A model generated the notes under the pieces. That model was not told the origin of the DNA and ran no database searches. It saw only the letters and a list, made by a program, of their open reading frames with translations. From assembly GCA_014529385.2 (NCBI GenBank), contig CM043959.1, positions 89,321,529 to 89,385,528 on the forward strand: a stretch of 64,000 nt of DNA, read 5' to 3'. This stretch comes from Adiantum capillus-veneris. Lineage: Eukaryota > Streptophyta > Polypodiopsida > Polypodiales > Pteridaceae. Position 1 is the stretch's first letter. Each line of letters opens with the position of its first letter. Shown in pieces: positions 47,950-59,983 of this stretch. The translations under genes and the position numbers were made by a program.

Positions 47950-48420
47950 TAACATGCTTAGCATCATGATAAGAAAACTCAAACAAGAGCAATAATCTTC
48001 CCAGTTGGATTGCTTCTCACTAACGTATGCTCTTAGCATATACTCTAGCATGTGATTAATACTTACAAATTCCCCATTGTTGATATTAACTTGTTCTTCC
48101 AACCATTTATAGATAGTCCCCCAAAAATAACTCACAATATTAGTGGGCAACCTAGATAATCTATCTAGATTATCAACAACCAACTTGGTTAACTTGAAAT
48201 ATTGTATAGTAGACTGGGTTGGAATAAACTAAAAAAGTTTAGACAACCCATCGACAAGCACCCATACCAAGCCATGGCCTTGTATGGTGGTTGGTGGATC
48301 TCAATAAATCCCATATGGATATTGCATGTGTGGTTCAAAATCTTCTCTAGCTATCAGCTTCATGAATTGGCATGCCACTACAGATAAGTTGTTGCTAAAT
48401 ACTAGGGCCCATAACACCTA
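47950..48420 (-). pseudogene. Gypsy V integrase relic, upstream half
   Basis: Minus-strand pieces resemble a gypsy integrase: GHGLVWVLVDGLSKLF near 48270, KLVVDNLDRLSRLPTNIVS near 48180, and MLRAYVSEKQSNWEDY near 48035. The frame is interrupted by several stops. Copia copy A interrupts it at 47949/47950. Confidence 0.65.
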
Positions 48421-50111
48421 CTACGGATGCATTAGCAACAACTTACCCAAGCTTGCCTTTTCATAATTGGAATGTCTTGTGATTGCCAATGCTTATGGCA
48501 AAGTTTATGCTCATTGCTTTCATAAACAAGGAGGGAATAAATGTGTAATAGATTTTTGAAAAGATCTATACTTTTCCCACTATAATTATGAGAAAGCCTT
48601 GCTAAAACATTTGAAACTTAATAGAATGTGAAGAGAAATTATAAAGTTTTCATTAACAGGACATAGCCTCGCTATATGCATATAGGTATGCAAAATAGCC
48701 GAACAATACTTGAAACAACCATCCATTAATGTTGTTTAATAGTACTTGTCACAATAATGATTCTTACTAGGTATCGGACAATTTTTGGTCACTAAAATGT
48801 TTCTTGATAATGCGTGCTTGAAATGGTCTAAAAGATGGACTTGACCCAGCACCTAGGGACTCTGACATGACATAGAATTTAAGAAATAGGCACCAGTGTC
48901 AGTCCTTGTAGAGACTCATACTTACCAAATGTGGAATATGTCTCATATATTGATATCTATAAATATTATATTCATCAAGTACGAGAAGTACTTAGGTGGG
49001 GAGATAACTAGAAACACTCAGTGACAAGAGTGAGAGGGACCCTCATAACCCTTGCTCCACATTGGCTAAACCAACTTCATGAGTTCCAAGACCATGTTGT
49101 ACACCTTGTGGCTGACAACATGTGCCAAAAAATGATTGCCACATAGGAGGCCTATGATCCTCATAATAGAAGTAACCACAAAAGAGTATAAAATGCCCAA
49201 AATGGGCCCCCATACTCCATGATAAAGAAAAGTAACATATATGGTAACCTCTTAACTTTTCTATAATTGCTACCATGTAGTAATGCTTGACCATGTCACT
49301 TGCATCAAAAACATTCGGCAACATTGTTGCACCACTCAAAAAAACCCTTGGTTTTCTTTGGTCCAAAGCCCTTGGTGTTGCCTTGGCAAATTGAACCCCT
49401 TGGTCGATGATGCCCATGTTGTACACAATCTGTCCCAATGAATTACCATGCGACCTAGGGTGCTTGGTGAGAAAGACATATCCAAGTCGATAATATTCAA
49501 GAAATTCAAAGTTGTGTTGGCAAACCAGGAAAACATGACTTGGTCATGGACATAAAGAGCTAAGGGAATGAAAGCACCGAAGAATATGCATCCCGCTTTG
49601 ATAGCTAAACAAAATCATTAAAAATTGAATTATATGCCTAGGAAAAGTACCATTTACTTAATGAAATGGAAGGACTCCCATATACTTACTGCAATGGAAA
49701 GACTCTTGGGAACAAAGAAGATAAAGATGCATCACTCACAATCCTTGCTTCTATTGATCCTCCCTTTCTATGACCCGTACATTGAATATAAAAGTATAGG
49801 TTAATAAATAGGACATATTACTTATATTGGCTTCTAGATGAGAATCCTTGTCTCTATAGTCAAAACTTCCTATGTAACCATTTACCAAAGCTAACAAGAT
49901 TGGTTTGAATAGTCAACAAGTGACTATGCTTTGTGAATTGTATTCACCACGAGATCTTATTTGTAAATTGACTCATACCTACTGCATGAAGTGTACCTAG
50001 GGCCCAATGTATGTACCAATATAAGCCCATTGTCTTGGTATATGCTGGCACTTCTGGGATAATTGATCATATACACTTGTTGTCCAAGTTTTTATGTTGA
50101 AAACATATCAC
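48421..50111. other. Relic-like stretch, one uncertain minus ORF
   Basis: The only sizeable frame is minus-strand 49043-49438 (131 codons, with GQIVYNMGIIDQGVQFAKAT and a hydrophobic ICYFSLSWSMG stretch), open upstream in a second frame to 49536. No family is recognised. The rest shows nothing I can support. Confidence 0.35.
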
Positions 50112-50187
50112 AAACTTTGGACGTGACGATGCTAGAGACATAAAATAGGAAACTTTGGACGTGACGATGCTAGAGACATAAAATAGG
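50112..50187 (+). repeat. Perfect 38-bp tandem duplication
   Basis: AAACTTTGGACGTGACGATG and the following 18 bases occur twice in a row without a mismatch, indicating a recent slip or repair event. Confidence 0.95.
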
Positions 50188-51321
50188 AAGCCTTGCTTTA
50201 GATTAGTCTGTTCCCCTAAGCCTTGTGTGGCTATAGAAAGCAATATGCACAAATGAACTGACAACTTGAGTTACCTAGGGGTATGGAGCCTTGCTCTCCA
50301 ATAACAACCGGTAATTGCACAATTTGCCTAAATGAAAAATCTATCTTAGTTGCAACCTTTCCTTATACATAGTTTATGATCCATGATTATATTCTTGGCC
50401 TTTTGGTATACCCTAACATAAGATTCAATCCAATAAAAATGAACGTAATGAATATCTCCTTGAGAAAATAGCTCATTTAGCAACTAGCACTTTAAGCACC
50501 TCTACTTCATGCCACGCAATGAGAAATTTAGATAAAGAGTATGCCATCCACGGGGAATTTCCCTCCAAAAAGAAAGTGTAGTCTGATAAAGCACACAATG
50601 CAATATTTACACAAGACAAGTGTCCATGACAAGTAAAATCCACACATCACAAAGAGATTTACCAGATGTATGTGCAAAATAAACCTTTGGAGAATAAAAA
50701 AGGAAAGCAACTTTTGTAAATTCCTAACGTGTGTTGTGTTTATCAGCCTGTTGCGTCATATACAAAAAAATAAAAAATTTGATACCTAATGTGTGACTTG
50801 TAATTCACAATCGCAACTTACTTTTTGCAGTAGTTAAAGCCCAATTGATTAGGGGCATGGGGACAATGATTTTTTTGGTGCAGTTCCAAACAATTGAAAC
50901 ACAATTTTTGCACCTTTGCCCTTTTAAAATCTATGGTCAATGGAGAGGGGGAAAGGGGAACACACCAAGAACACAACACAATGCCTCACTATAGCACCAT
51001 GGTATAAGAATTCACCTTCAAAACTGGACACTATCCGCAAGCAAACCACCGCTTGCACACTACCATACGCACATAAGCTTTGCAACACACCAAACAGACC
51101 CGACAATTCCGCTCTGGTCCAACTCACAGCCTTCCACACATACATAGACTCTCTCTATCTCCCTTTGCACAACATACCTCGAGGGGCAGACACGTCGACT
51201 CACGCTAAAAAACATACATACATAAGCGGATAAGAGAAGGGAGAAGGGGGAATCGACGCCAAGAGATAGCAATGATGGTTCCCTTCATTCCAACATAATC
51301 ATTTACAACCAATTCCCCACC
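50188..51321. other. Left flank of the four-gene element
   Basis: Short frames only. No coding or repeat feature is recognised before the terminal inverted repeat at 51322. Confidence 0.4.
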
Positions 51322-51354
51322 CATTAGGAAATTTCAGAGGTCATTTGGAGGGCC
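51322..51354 (+). repeat. Left terminal inverted repeat
   Basis: Begins CATTAGGAAATTTC and ends TTTGGAGGGCC. One mismatch to the right copy (A at 51336 against the complement of C at 63019). Confidence 0.88.
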
Positions 51355-51674
51355 ATATGAAGAGACAGAAAAATAGAGCGCGTCCAATGAGCACGAAGGC
51401 TACGTTATGTAGGAAAGTACGTGGAAAGACTCAAAAAATAGGAAAATAGCATAAAACTTTCACGAATCTAGGATTGTATCATCGTAATTTCCTTCCTTTT
51501 ACCGAGCTTTTAGGTGCTTGCATGTGGTCCCACTTCTGATATTCTCTTATGGTCATTAACGTACTGGAGGGTGACCATTAAGCCCGCACAAGATATTGGA
51601 ATTCTAAAACACTTTCCTCCATTAGAATGCTTTCAAAGTGAATCTCCCTCCACTAAAGCTTTTCTCTGAGAGCT

Positions 51675-53094
51675 ATGGCGTCCACGTCTTCTCGCCCAAG
51701 AGGCTCCAGGTGTTTACTGTCTCTCACACCAACAACCAACAACTGCACTTTGCCTAGAAGGCCAAGTAGTAGCATATCCTCAATTACAATACCAGCTTCA
51801 ATAAGTGCAGAGAACCAATGGGTTGGACAAAGGATAAACAAAGGTTCATGGGTCCTCATGCAACCAAGAAGACCCAAGAGGTCTAGTGGTATCAACGTTT
51901 ACCGCTCAGCATGGAAGGCCAGAGTGTTGGATTTCAAAGTTGAAATCGGCAAAAGATCTGTAAAGGAAGTTCTTGTTCAGCATGTGTTTACCCATCCTGA
52001 GGTGATAGCAAACGGTGGAAATGTATCAGATATACATCAACCACGTTGCAATTGTAAGTACTCTTGACATGTGAACTTACTGATACTCTCATTATAACTT
52101 TTCTTATATATTTTGCAATGTTTCTCCCGCTTGTTATGAGCAATGTCTCCATTCTTCACAGCTCAATTACATTAGATTTGTCATTTGTACTTATTGATAC
52201 TCTTAGTTTAACTCTTCTTATATATATTGCAGATGTTTATCCCTCTTCTTATGAGCAATGGGAGCCTGTGGAGTGCATAATAGGCCTCTTCCATGTTGTT
52301 CATGCCCACATTGGTTCTCTACAGTATTCAGGGAGGAGCAGCAAAAGACTGGCTGATGAGGGAATCTTTTTTTATGACCACTTTTACCAACTCAGCTCAG
52401 GGAATAAGAATGGCATGTTGGTGAAAGTGCCTCTACCAACCGATTGGAACACTGTGGACTGGCCAGTTCCCGAGGAAACAATGGTGGAGGCAATGCGATG
52501 TAATCTCTACAAGGATATACAAAGTCTCTACGTAGCTCTATTCCCACCAAACTGGTTAGAATTGCAAACTTCTGTCCTGTTGCACTCTTCATAGAGCTGT
52601 TTCATAGCTACAACATCCGAGTTACGAAAACTATGTTCATGTGCAAGTCATTTCAGCAGTCATCCTGTGACAAACTTCTTGACAAAGGATGGTATGCAAA
52701 GGAAGAGATTGGTTTACGGTGCGAGGTCGCGCTTGATACTCTAGTTGTCAAGTACATGATTGCAATCCAATCACTGTTACTCTCGTTTTGGTATATGCGA
52801 TCACAAATGCTCAGTGGTAAGTACATTCCTATGGACCAGGTTTCTGCAGGTTTGGAAGATAATCCTGCTATGGATGTGGAAGTGATTGATAAAGAGCATG
52901 GCCTACTGTTGGTGGTTACAATAAGGGAGCTATGCAGTCTTCAGCATTTGCGGCATGACATAATTGAAGAGTCAATGGACAAGGACCTATCAGATTTTTC
53001 CTTTTTCCTAGCTAGCCGTAAGGTGATGCGGCGAAGGGAAAAAGATATTTTGTGCAAAGAGTTGGATGGTCGGGTTGAAGTAGTGTCAATGTAA
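51675..53094 (+). CDS. Element gene 1: unknown protein, two exons
   Basis: Exon 1 runs 51675-52053 and ends AATT|GTAAGT in phase 1; exon 2 starts at 52233 after TATATTGCAG and keeps frame. The N-terminus is Ser/Arg-rich (MASTSSRPRGSR), followed by VLDFKVEIGKRSVKEVLVQ. Exon 2 has YEQWEPVECIIGLFHVVHA and PLPTDWNTVDWPVPEE. A one-base shift lies between about 52556 and 52594; after it the frame reads FCPVALFIELFHSYNIRV and goes on to the TAA-type end at 53094. Total about 413 residues. I do not recognise any domain. It is convergent with gene 2, 217 bp apart, and is the first gene inside the left repeat. Confidence 0.6.
52075..52262 (+). repeat. Duplicated splice-acceptor region in gene 1 intron
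   Basis: About 70 bp at 52075-52145 (CTTACTGATACTCTCATT... to TATGAGCAATG) recurs at 52191-52262, period 116. The second copy holds the used acceptor and start of exon 2. The first has TTTTGCAATG, so its AG is lost. Confidence 0.8.
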
Positions 53095-53213
53095 CAGATA
53101 TTCTTGTGAACCCAAGTGTATACAAATGACTTTCAAGACATGAAATTTATTGAGCTCATTTTTCAATTGTGCCCTGTGAAAAAGTGTGCTTGAAATACAT
53201 TTCTTTACCATGT

Positions 53214-53216
<3 letters not shown>

Positions 53217-53278
<62 letters not shown>
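53217..53278. repeat. (CT)n microsatellite between genes 1 and 2
   Basis: About 60 bp of CT repeats in the 3' space shared by the convergent genes 1 and 2. Confidence 0.97.
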
Positions 53279-53280
<2 letters not shown>

Positions 53281-53310
53281 GTTAGACAAGACAAAGACAT
53301 GATAGAAGAG

Positions 53311-56087
53311 TCATCTTAATTCATTAGAAAGTACAAACTCGTCCGTGAACAATGGACTGAGATACAATTTCTGTAAGTATGGAATCAAAATGTCTTCAAG
53401 GTAAAAATCGAAGGAATGCCCCTCGAAAGAAGGTGGTGAGACAGTTGTTCCCGGCGGATTTAGTTCTCCCTTTTCAGGAGTATCATCAATTAGTAGTGTA
53501 TTAGTTGCATCAAAGGGTACACCGATTTGGCTAAACAATTTGTACAAAAGAGGTAAGTGTGGTTTTTTAGGGTGGTAGTGGACCTCAACGGTAACGCATT
53601 TTCTTTGATCATACAAAAAGGCAAAATCTGACGTGTGAGCGTGGCATACACTGCAAACTATTGCAACTAGTGGCGACAAGTTTTGCCTTTGCATTGAAGA
53701 CCATATGGCAACTCTGAAGCACGGAAGAAGAAACTGAATAAATTCCTTGGTTCCTGGACGAACCACGACTCGACAAGTTCCCATCCGAAACGTTTGCAAA
53801 TCCTCAAAGGGTCCTCTGTCACCGAGAGGCACCCGCATCAGCAGCAATCCATTGACGTCCAAGATAATCAACCTCTGTAAAAGTTGACAAGTACATATAA
53901 GTAGTTAGAAGCTGAACATATTTTGCCATACTTGAATAGACATTACCGGAACAACCGTATCTACAGGTAGCAAGGGTCCATAATGGGTCTCTGGAGTGTT
54001 CATGTCGTTGTTGCTCTCCTCTGCTTTATCTTCATAGTCATCATTCACATCTTCATCAGGGGTCTCCCCCATGGCTCTTTCTGCCTCATTCAAGGTTTCC
54101 TCCAAGGTCTTTTCCTCTCCCTCGGTTGATCGGCTTGCCTCATACATCCTTGCCTGATCCATATCATTTTGCTCATCCCTAGGCCTGCTTTCCTCATCCA
54201 TATCCTTTTGCTCATCTATAGGCCTGCTTTCCTCATCTTGGGTTTCAGCCATAGGCTCTTTTGGCTCCTCCACTGGCTGACTTGGCTCTTTCATTGTCTC
54301 CTCTTGTTGTACACTAGCACCTTCCATATGCTCATTTGACCTTTCCTCATCCTCGGCTCTTTCATCTTCTGCTGATATGACCCCCTCGGCCCGTTGTGAT
54401 TCCACTGTATCGGATGTAGGGGTTTGTCGTGGTGGCACGTCATGTTTTGTTAGATCAATAGTGCGGTCATCCAAGCTGCTATCTTCAAGCTCTCTGGGGC
54501 TAGACATAGTAAGCAGGTGTTGTATTAAACTTACCCGGTATCTTTGCAAATAATCATATGTGTAGTTTTTTAAAGCACTCTGCAAAATTGAAAGACCACA
54601 TGGTGAGAATTCTTTTATAGACTAAACCAAAACTAACTGAATGCATTGCCAAATGGGTACCTTAGTCATGAAAGGTTTTAATGCAAAGTAGCTTTGCATG
54701 ACATATTCTGCATGGAGAAGACATCTCCAGCCGCAAGAATTTCCATCGGTTTGATTTGGGACAGGTACATCTTTGATTGGGGCCTTGTATAGTTCATACC
54801 TTCCACATAGCTTGCCATAGGCAAGCAACAACCTCTTTATACAACTGCACAAAGCAATGTCAAGATGTTAGCATAAGGCTTCAAATTTACATGGATATCT
54901 ATAAGAAACACTTTCTGATACAAAACACTTACAGCCTAATTTCAGGGTGGGTTCCTTTTATTGAATTGAACACCCACACTGCTGGTTGGTCAACATCAAG
55001 GCATATGAGACTCCAGTGATGGTTGTTCTCATATGGAAAGATGATGACAGTAACTTCCAGCATAGCACAGTGGAGAAACCAACTCTCAAAGGTCCCAGAT
55101 GGATTGTTCTTTTGTCTAATAATCACTGACATTTGTGGATCAAGAAGAAACACCTCTGTGTGGGTGTGCAGTGGGAGTTGACTTTTGATCAGGCTGCAGA
55201 GACTCTACCTGAGTTAGCAAACCTATTATCTGAGTTTTCAAAGCTAGCAAGATAGTAACGCTTACTTAAGACAAGCATAGATAATTGTGTCTGAAATCTG
55301 AGCATCTGGATTCTGCAATAAATTAATGTCCACTTTTTCCAGAGCTAGCTTTCTGGCTCCATCTACAAATGGTATCTCTGCAAGCAAACCATCCTTCATT
55401 GAAAGTAGAGTTTCTTGATTGCTTGCCTCTATGGACAGGGTCACATTGCACTCTGTTTGCCTCTGGGACTCCACTGCTACTTTTGCTTTCTCCTTAAGCT
55501 CTACTTCCCTCATGTCCTCTGTTTGGCGAGCAATAGTCTTTGCCCTTGCCCTTGTATTCACATCATGTGTGACATCTACAAATGTGAGTTGTGGCACTAG
55601 CTCCGGGGGGTATAACAAAATTTCCCTCATTTTCTTATCCTTGCAGACATTGGGGACCAGTAGTTGTTCATACCTCCACCTTATTCTTTTCAGTGTCTCA
55701 CTATCTTTGTCCATTATAGTAACCCTGTGGGCATGCGCTGCAACAATGGTCACTGAAGTACTCCAGTAGGAAGTCCTCTGCTGCTTCCTGTAGAGCCATT
55801 AATGCCACCACCTTCCACCTTTTGGTGCCTCAGGTAGCTTCATCACATATGGACCTCACCATCCTCTGGAAGGGCAGCTTTGGTATGCATAAATCTACAC
55901 ATTTCTGTGCCTTTCTGATTTCTCTGAAAAGTCCCATGCAGGTTTGCAACTTCTTCATCCTTGGCCCTTTCAGAATTTTATTTGGTTTTCCGGGTCTTTT
56001 CTTTGGGGTTGCAGGTCTGCTACTTGCTTTAGATGCTAATCCTGGTCCCTTGCCTGCCTTCCTTGCAGTGGCTTTTGTTCTAGCCAT
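53311..56087 (-). pseudogene. Element gene 2: H3-like histone fold + Ulp1 protease + FCP1-like phosphatase
   Basis: Five exons fit by site and phase: 56087-55266, 55208-54933, 54844-54661, 54579-53947, 53874-53311, giving about 826 codons. Residues 1-150 are a histone H3 fold: MARTKATARK tail, LFREIRKAQKCVDL, KLPFQRMVRSI, MALQEAAEDFLLEYFSD, HRVTIMDKD. RW before the last helix and EAAEDFL recall CENH3. A helical linker follows. The C48 protease (about 290-420) has NNHHWSL (His 338), VFNSIKG (Asn 355 at the usual Asp) and NQTDGNSCG (Gln 397, Cys 403). An acidic Glu/Ser-rich linker (428-638) leads to a HAD phosphatase: LIILDVNGLLL, VVRPGTKEFIQF, VAIWSSM, LLIDDTPEK. Lesions: TGA 55830-55832, a shift near 55753, TAG 55205-55207. 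The product would be nuclear (inference). Confidence 0.87.
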
Positions 56088-56108
56088 TTCACTGTACACA
56101 AAAAGAAG

Positions 56109-56280
<172 letters not shown>

Positions 56281-56286
56281 GCCCAT

Positions 56287-56347
56287 TACTAAAGGCGCGC
56301 GCGGAGCACGTTTTTACCTCAACAAACACCTCCGCGCGCCGTTAGTA
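56287..56347. repeat. 61-bp hairpin H1
   Basis: Arms TACTAAAGGCGCGCGCGGAG and CTCCGCGCGCCGTTAGTA flank a loop of about 23 bp. It lies about 200 bp upstream of the gene 2 ATG. Confidence 0.88.
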
Positions 56348-56418
56348 TAAGGTAAAATAAATACACACACACTCTCTCTCTCTCTATAACACTCAGACAT
56401 ACACTGGTCAATGCACAG

Positions 56419-56479
56419 TACTAACGGCGCACATAGAGACATGCACACCGGTTATGCCTCTCTACGCGCGCCTTTGGTA
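56419..56479. repeat. 61-bp hairpin H2
   Basis: Starts TACTAACGGCGCACATAGAG and ends CTCTACGCGCGCCTTTGGTA. Same length and edges as H1, 132 bp further on. Confidence 0.86.
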
Positions 56480-56491
56480 GAGAGAGAGAGA

Positions 56492-56592
56492 GAGAGAGAG
56501 GGTATGCGTGTGTGTGTGTGTGCGTGCCTGTATTTGTGTGTGTGTGTGTGTGTGTTTTATATGTGTGTCTGTGTGTTTGTGAGTGTGTGTGT

Positions 56593-56668
<76 letters not shown>
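56492..56668. repeat. (GT)n microsatellite
   Basis: About 175 bp of GT with GC/TT interruptions in the space between genes 2 and 3. Open frames across it are artefacts. Confidence 0.97.
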
Positions 56669-56670
<2 letters not shown>

Positions 56671-56815
56671 CTGTTTGTGTGGGTTGTTTGTTAAGACTGT
56701 GCTTGGTACTGTGACAGAAACAGAGATAGAGAGATAGAGGCAAAGGCAGAGGGAGAGGCAGACCTTCGTTATGTCAATGGGTCGGCTTGCTGTCGGAGAC
56801 GCAGACGACGGCTCT

Positions 56816-56818
<3 letters not shown>

Positions 56819-56890
<72 letters not shown>
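56819..56890. repeat. (CT)n microsatellite
   Basis: About 70 bp of CT repeats, 45 bp before the likely gene 3 TATA box. Confidence 0.97.
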
Positions 56891-56892
<2 letters not shown>

Positions 56893-56935
56893 ACTCACTC
56901 TCTTTCACGAGGTGTGGTTTTTCTCTCTCTTGACC

Positions 56936-57024
56936 TCTATATATGACGTCCAAAAGTATACGGTCTCAATAATGACCGCACGTGTGACAACATGCAAATA
57001 TACTCTAATTTATAGTGACACGTG
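56936..57024 (+). promoter_or_regulatory. Likely gene 3 promoter elements
   Basis: CTCTATATATGA (about 56935-56946) is a good TATA box. TGACGTC (56944-56950) and two CACGTG cores (56979-56984 and 57019-57024), typical plant bZIP/bHLH sites, lie close by. The gene 3 ATG is about 370 bp downstream. Use is inferred. Confidence 0.45.
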
Positions 57025-57059
57025 GGGCGCTGCCGTGTGTATCCGTTATAAGTGTGCTT

Positions 57060-57295
57060 TTGAGAGAGAGAAAGAGAGAGAACAATAGAGAGAGAGAGAG
57101 AGAGAGCCATAGAAAGAGAGAGAGAGTGATAAAGAGAGAGAGAGAGAGAGAGAGTGATAGAGAGACAGAGAGAGAGAAAGAGAGAACAGATTGTGAGAGA
57201 GATAGAGAGAGGGAGAGACACAGATTGGGAGAGAGATAGAGAGAGGGACTCCTTACTCTCAGAGAGAGAGAGAGGGAGGGAGAGAGACAGAGTCA
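57060..57295. repeat. GA-rich leader tract
   Basis: Purine-rich GAGAGA blocks with short interruptions fill the 5' leader just before the gene 3 ATG. Confidence 0.9.
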
Positions 57296-57314
57296 GTTTG
57301 ACACACAAAAAGCA

Positions 57315-59920
<2,606 letters not shown>

Positions 59921-59983
59921 TACACTTCAAGTAGCAATTGTATAAGATCATGTATTACATAAATTTTGTACAATGTCATCCAC

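Noticed and set aside
49043-49536. Possible organelle or membrane protein gene on the minus strand
   Set aside because: Some hydrophobic stretches, but no recognisable family, two frames and no splice support.
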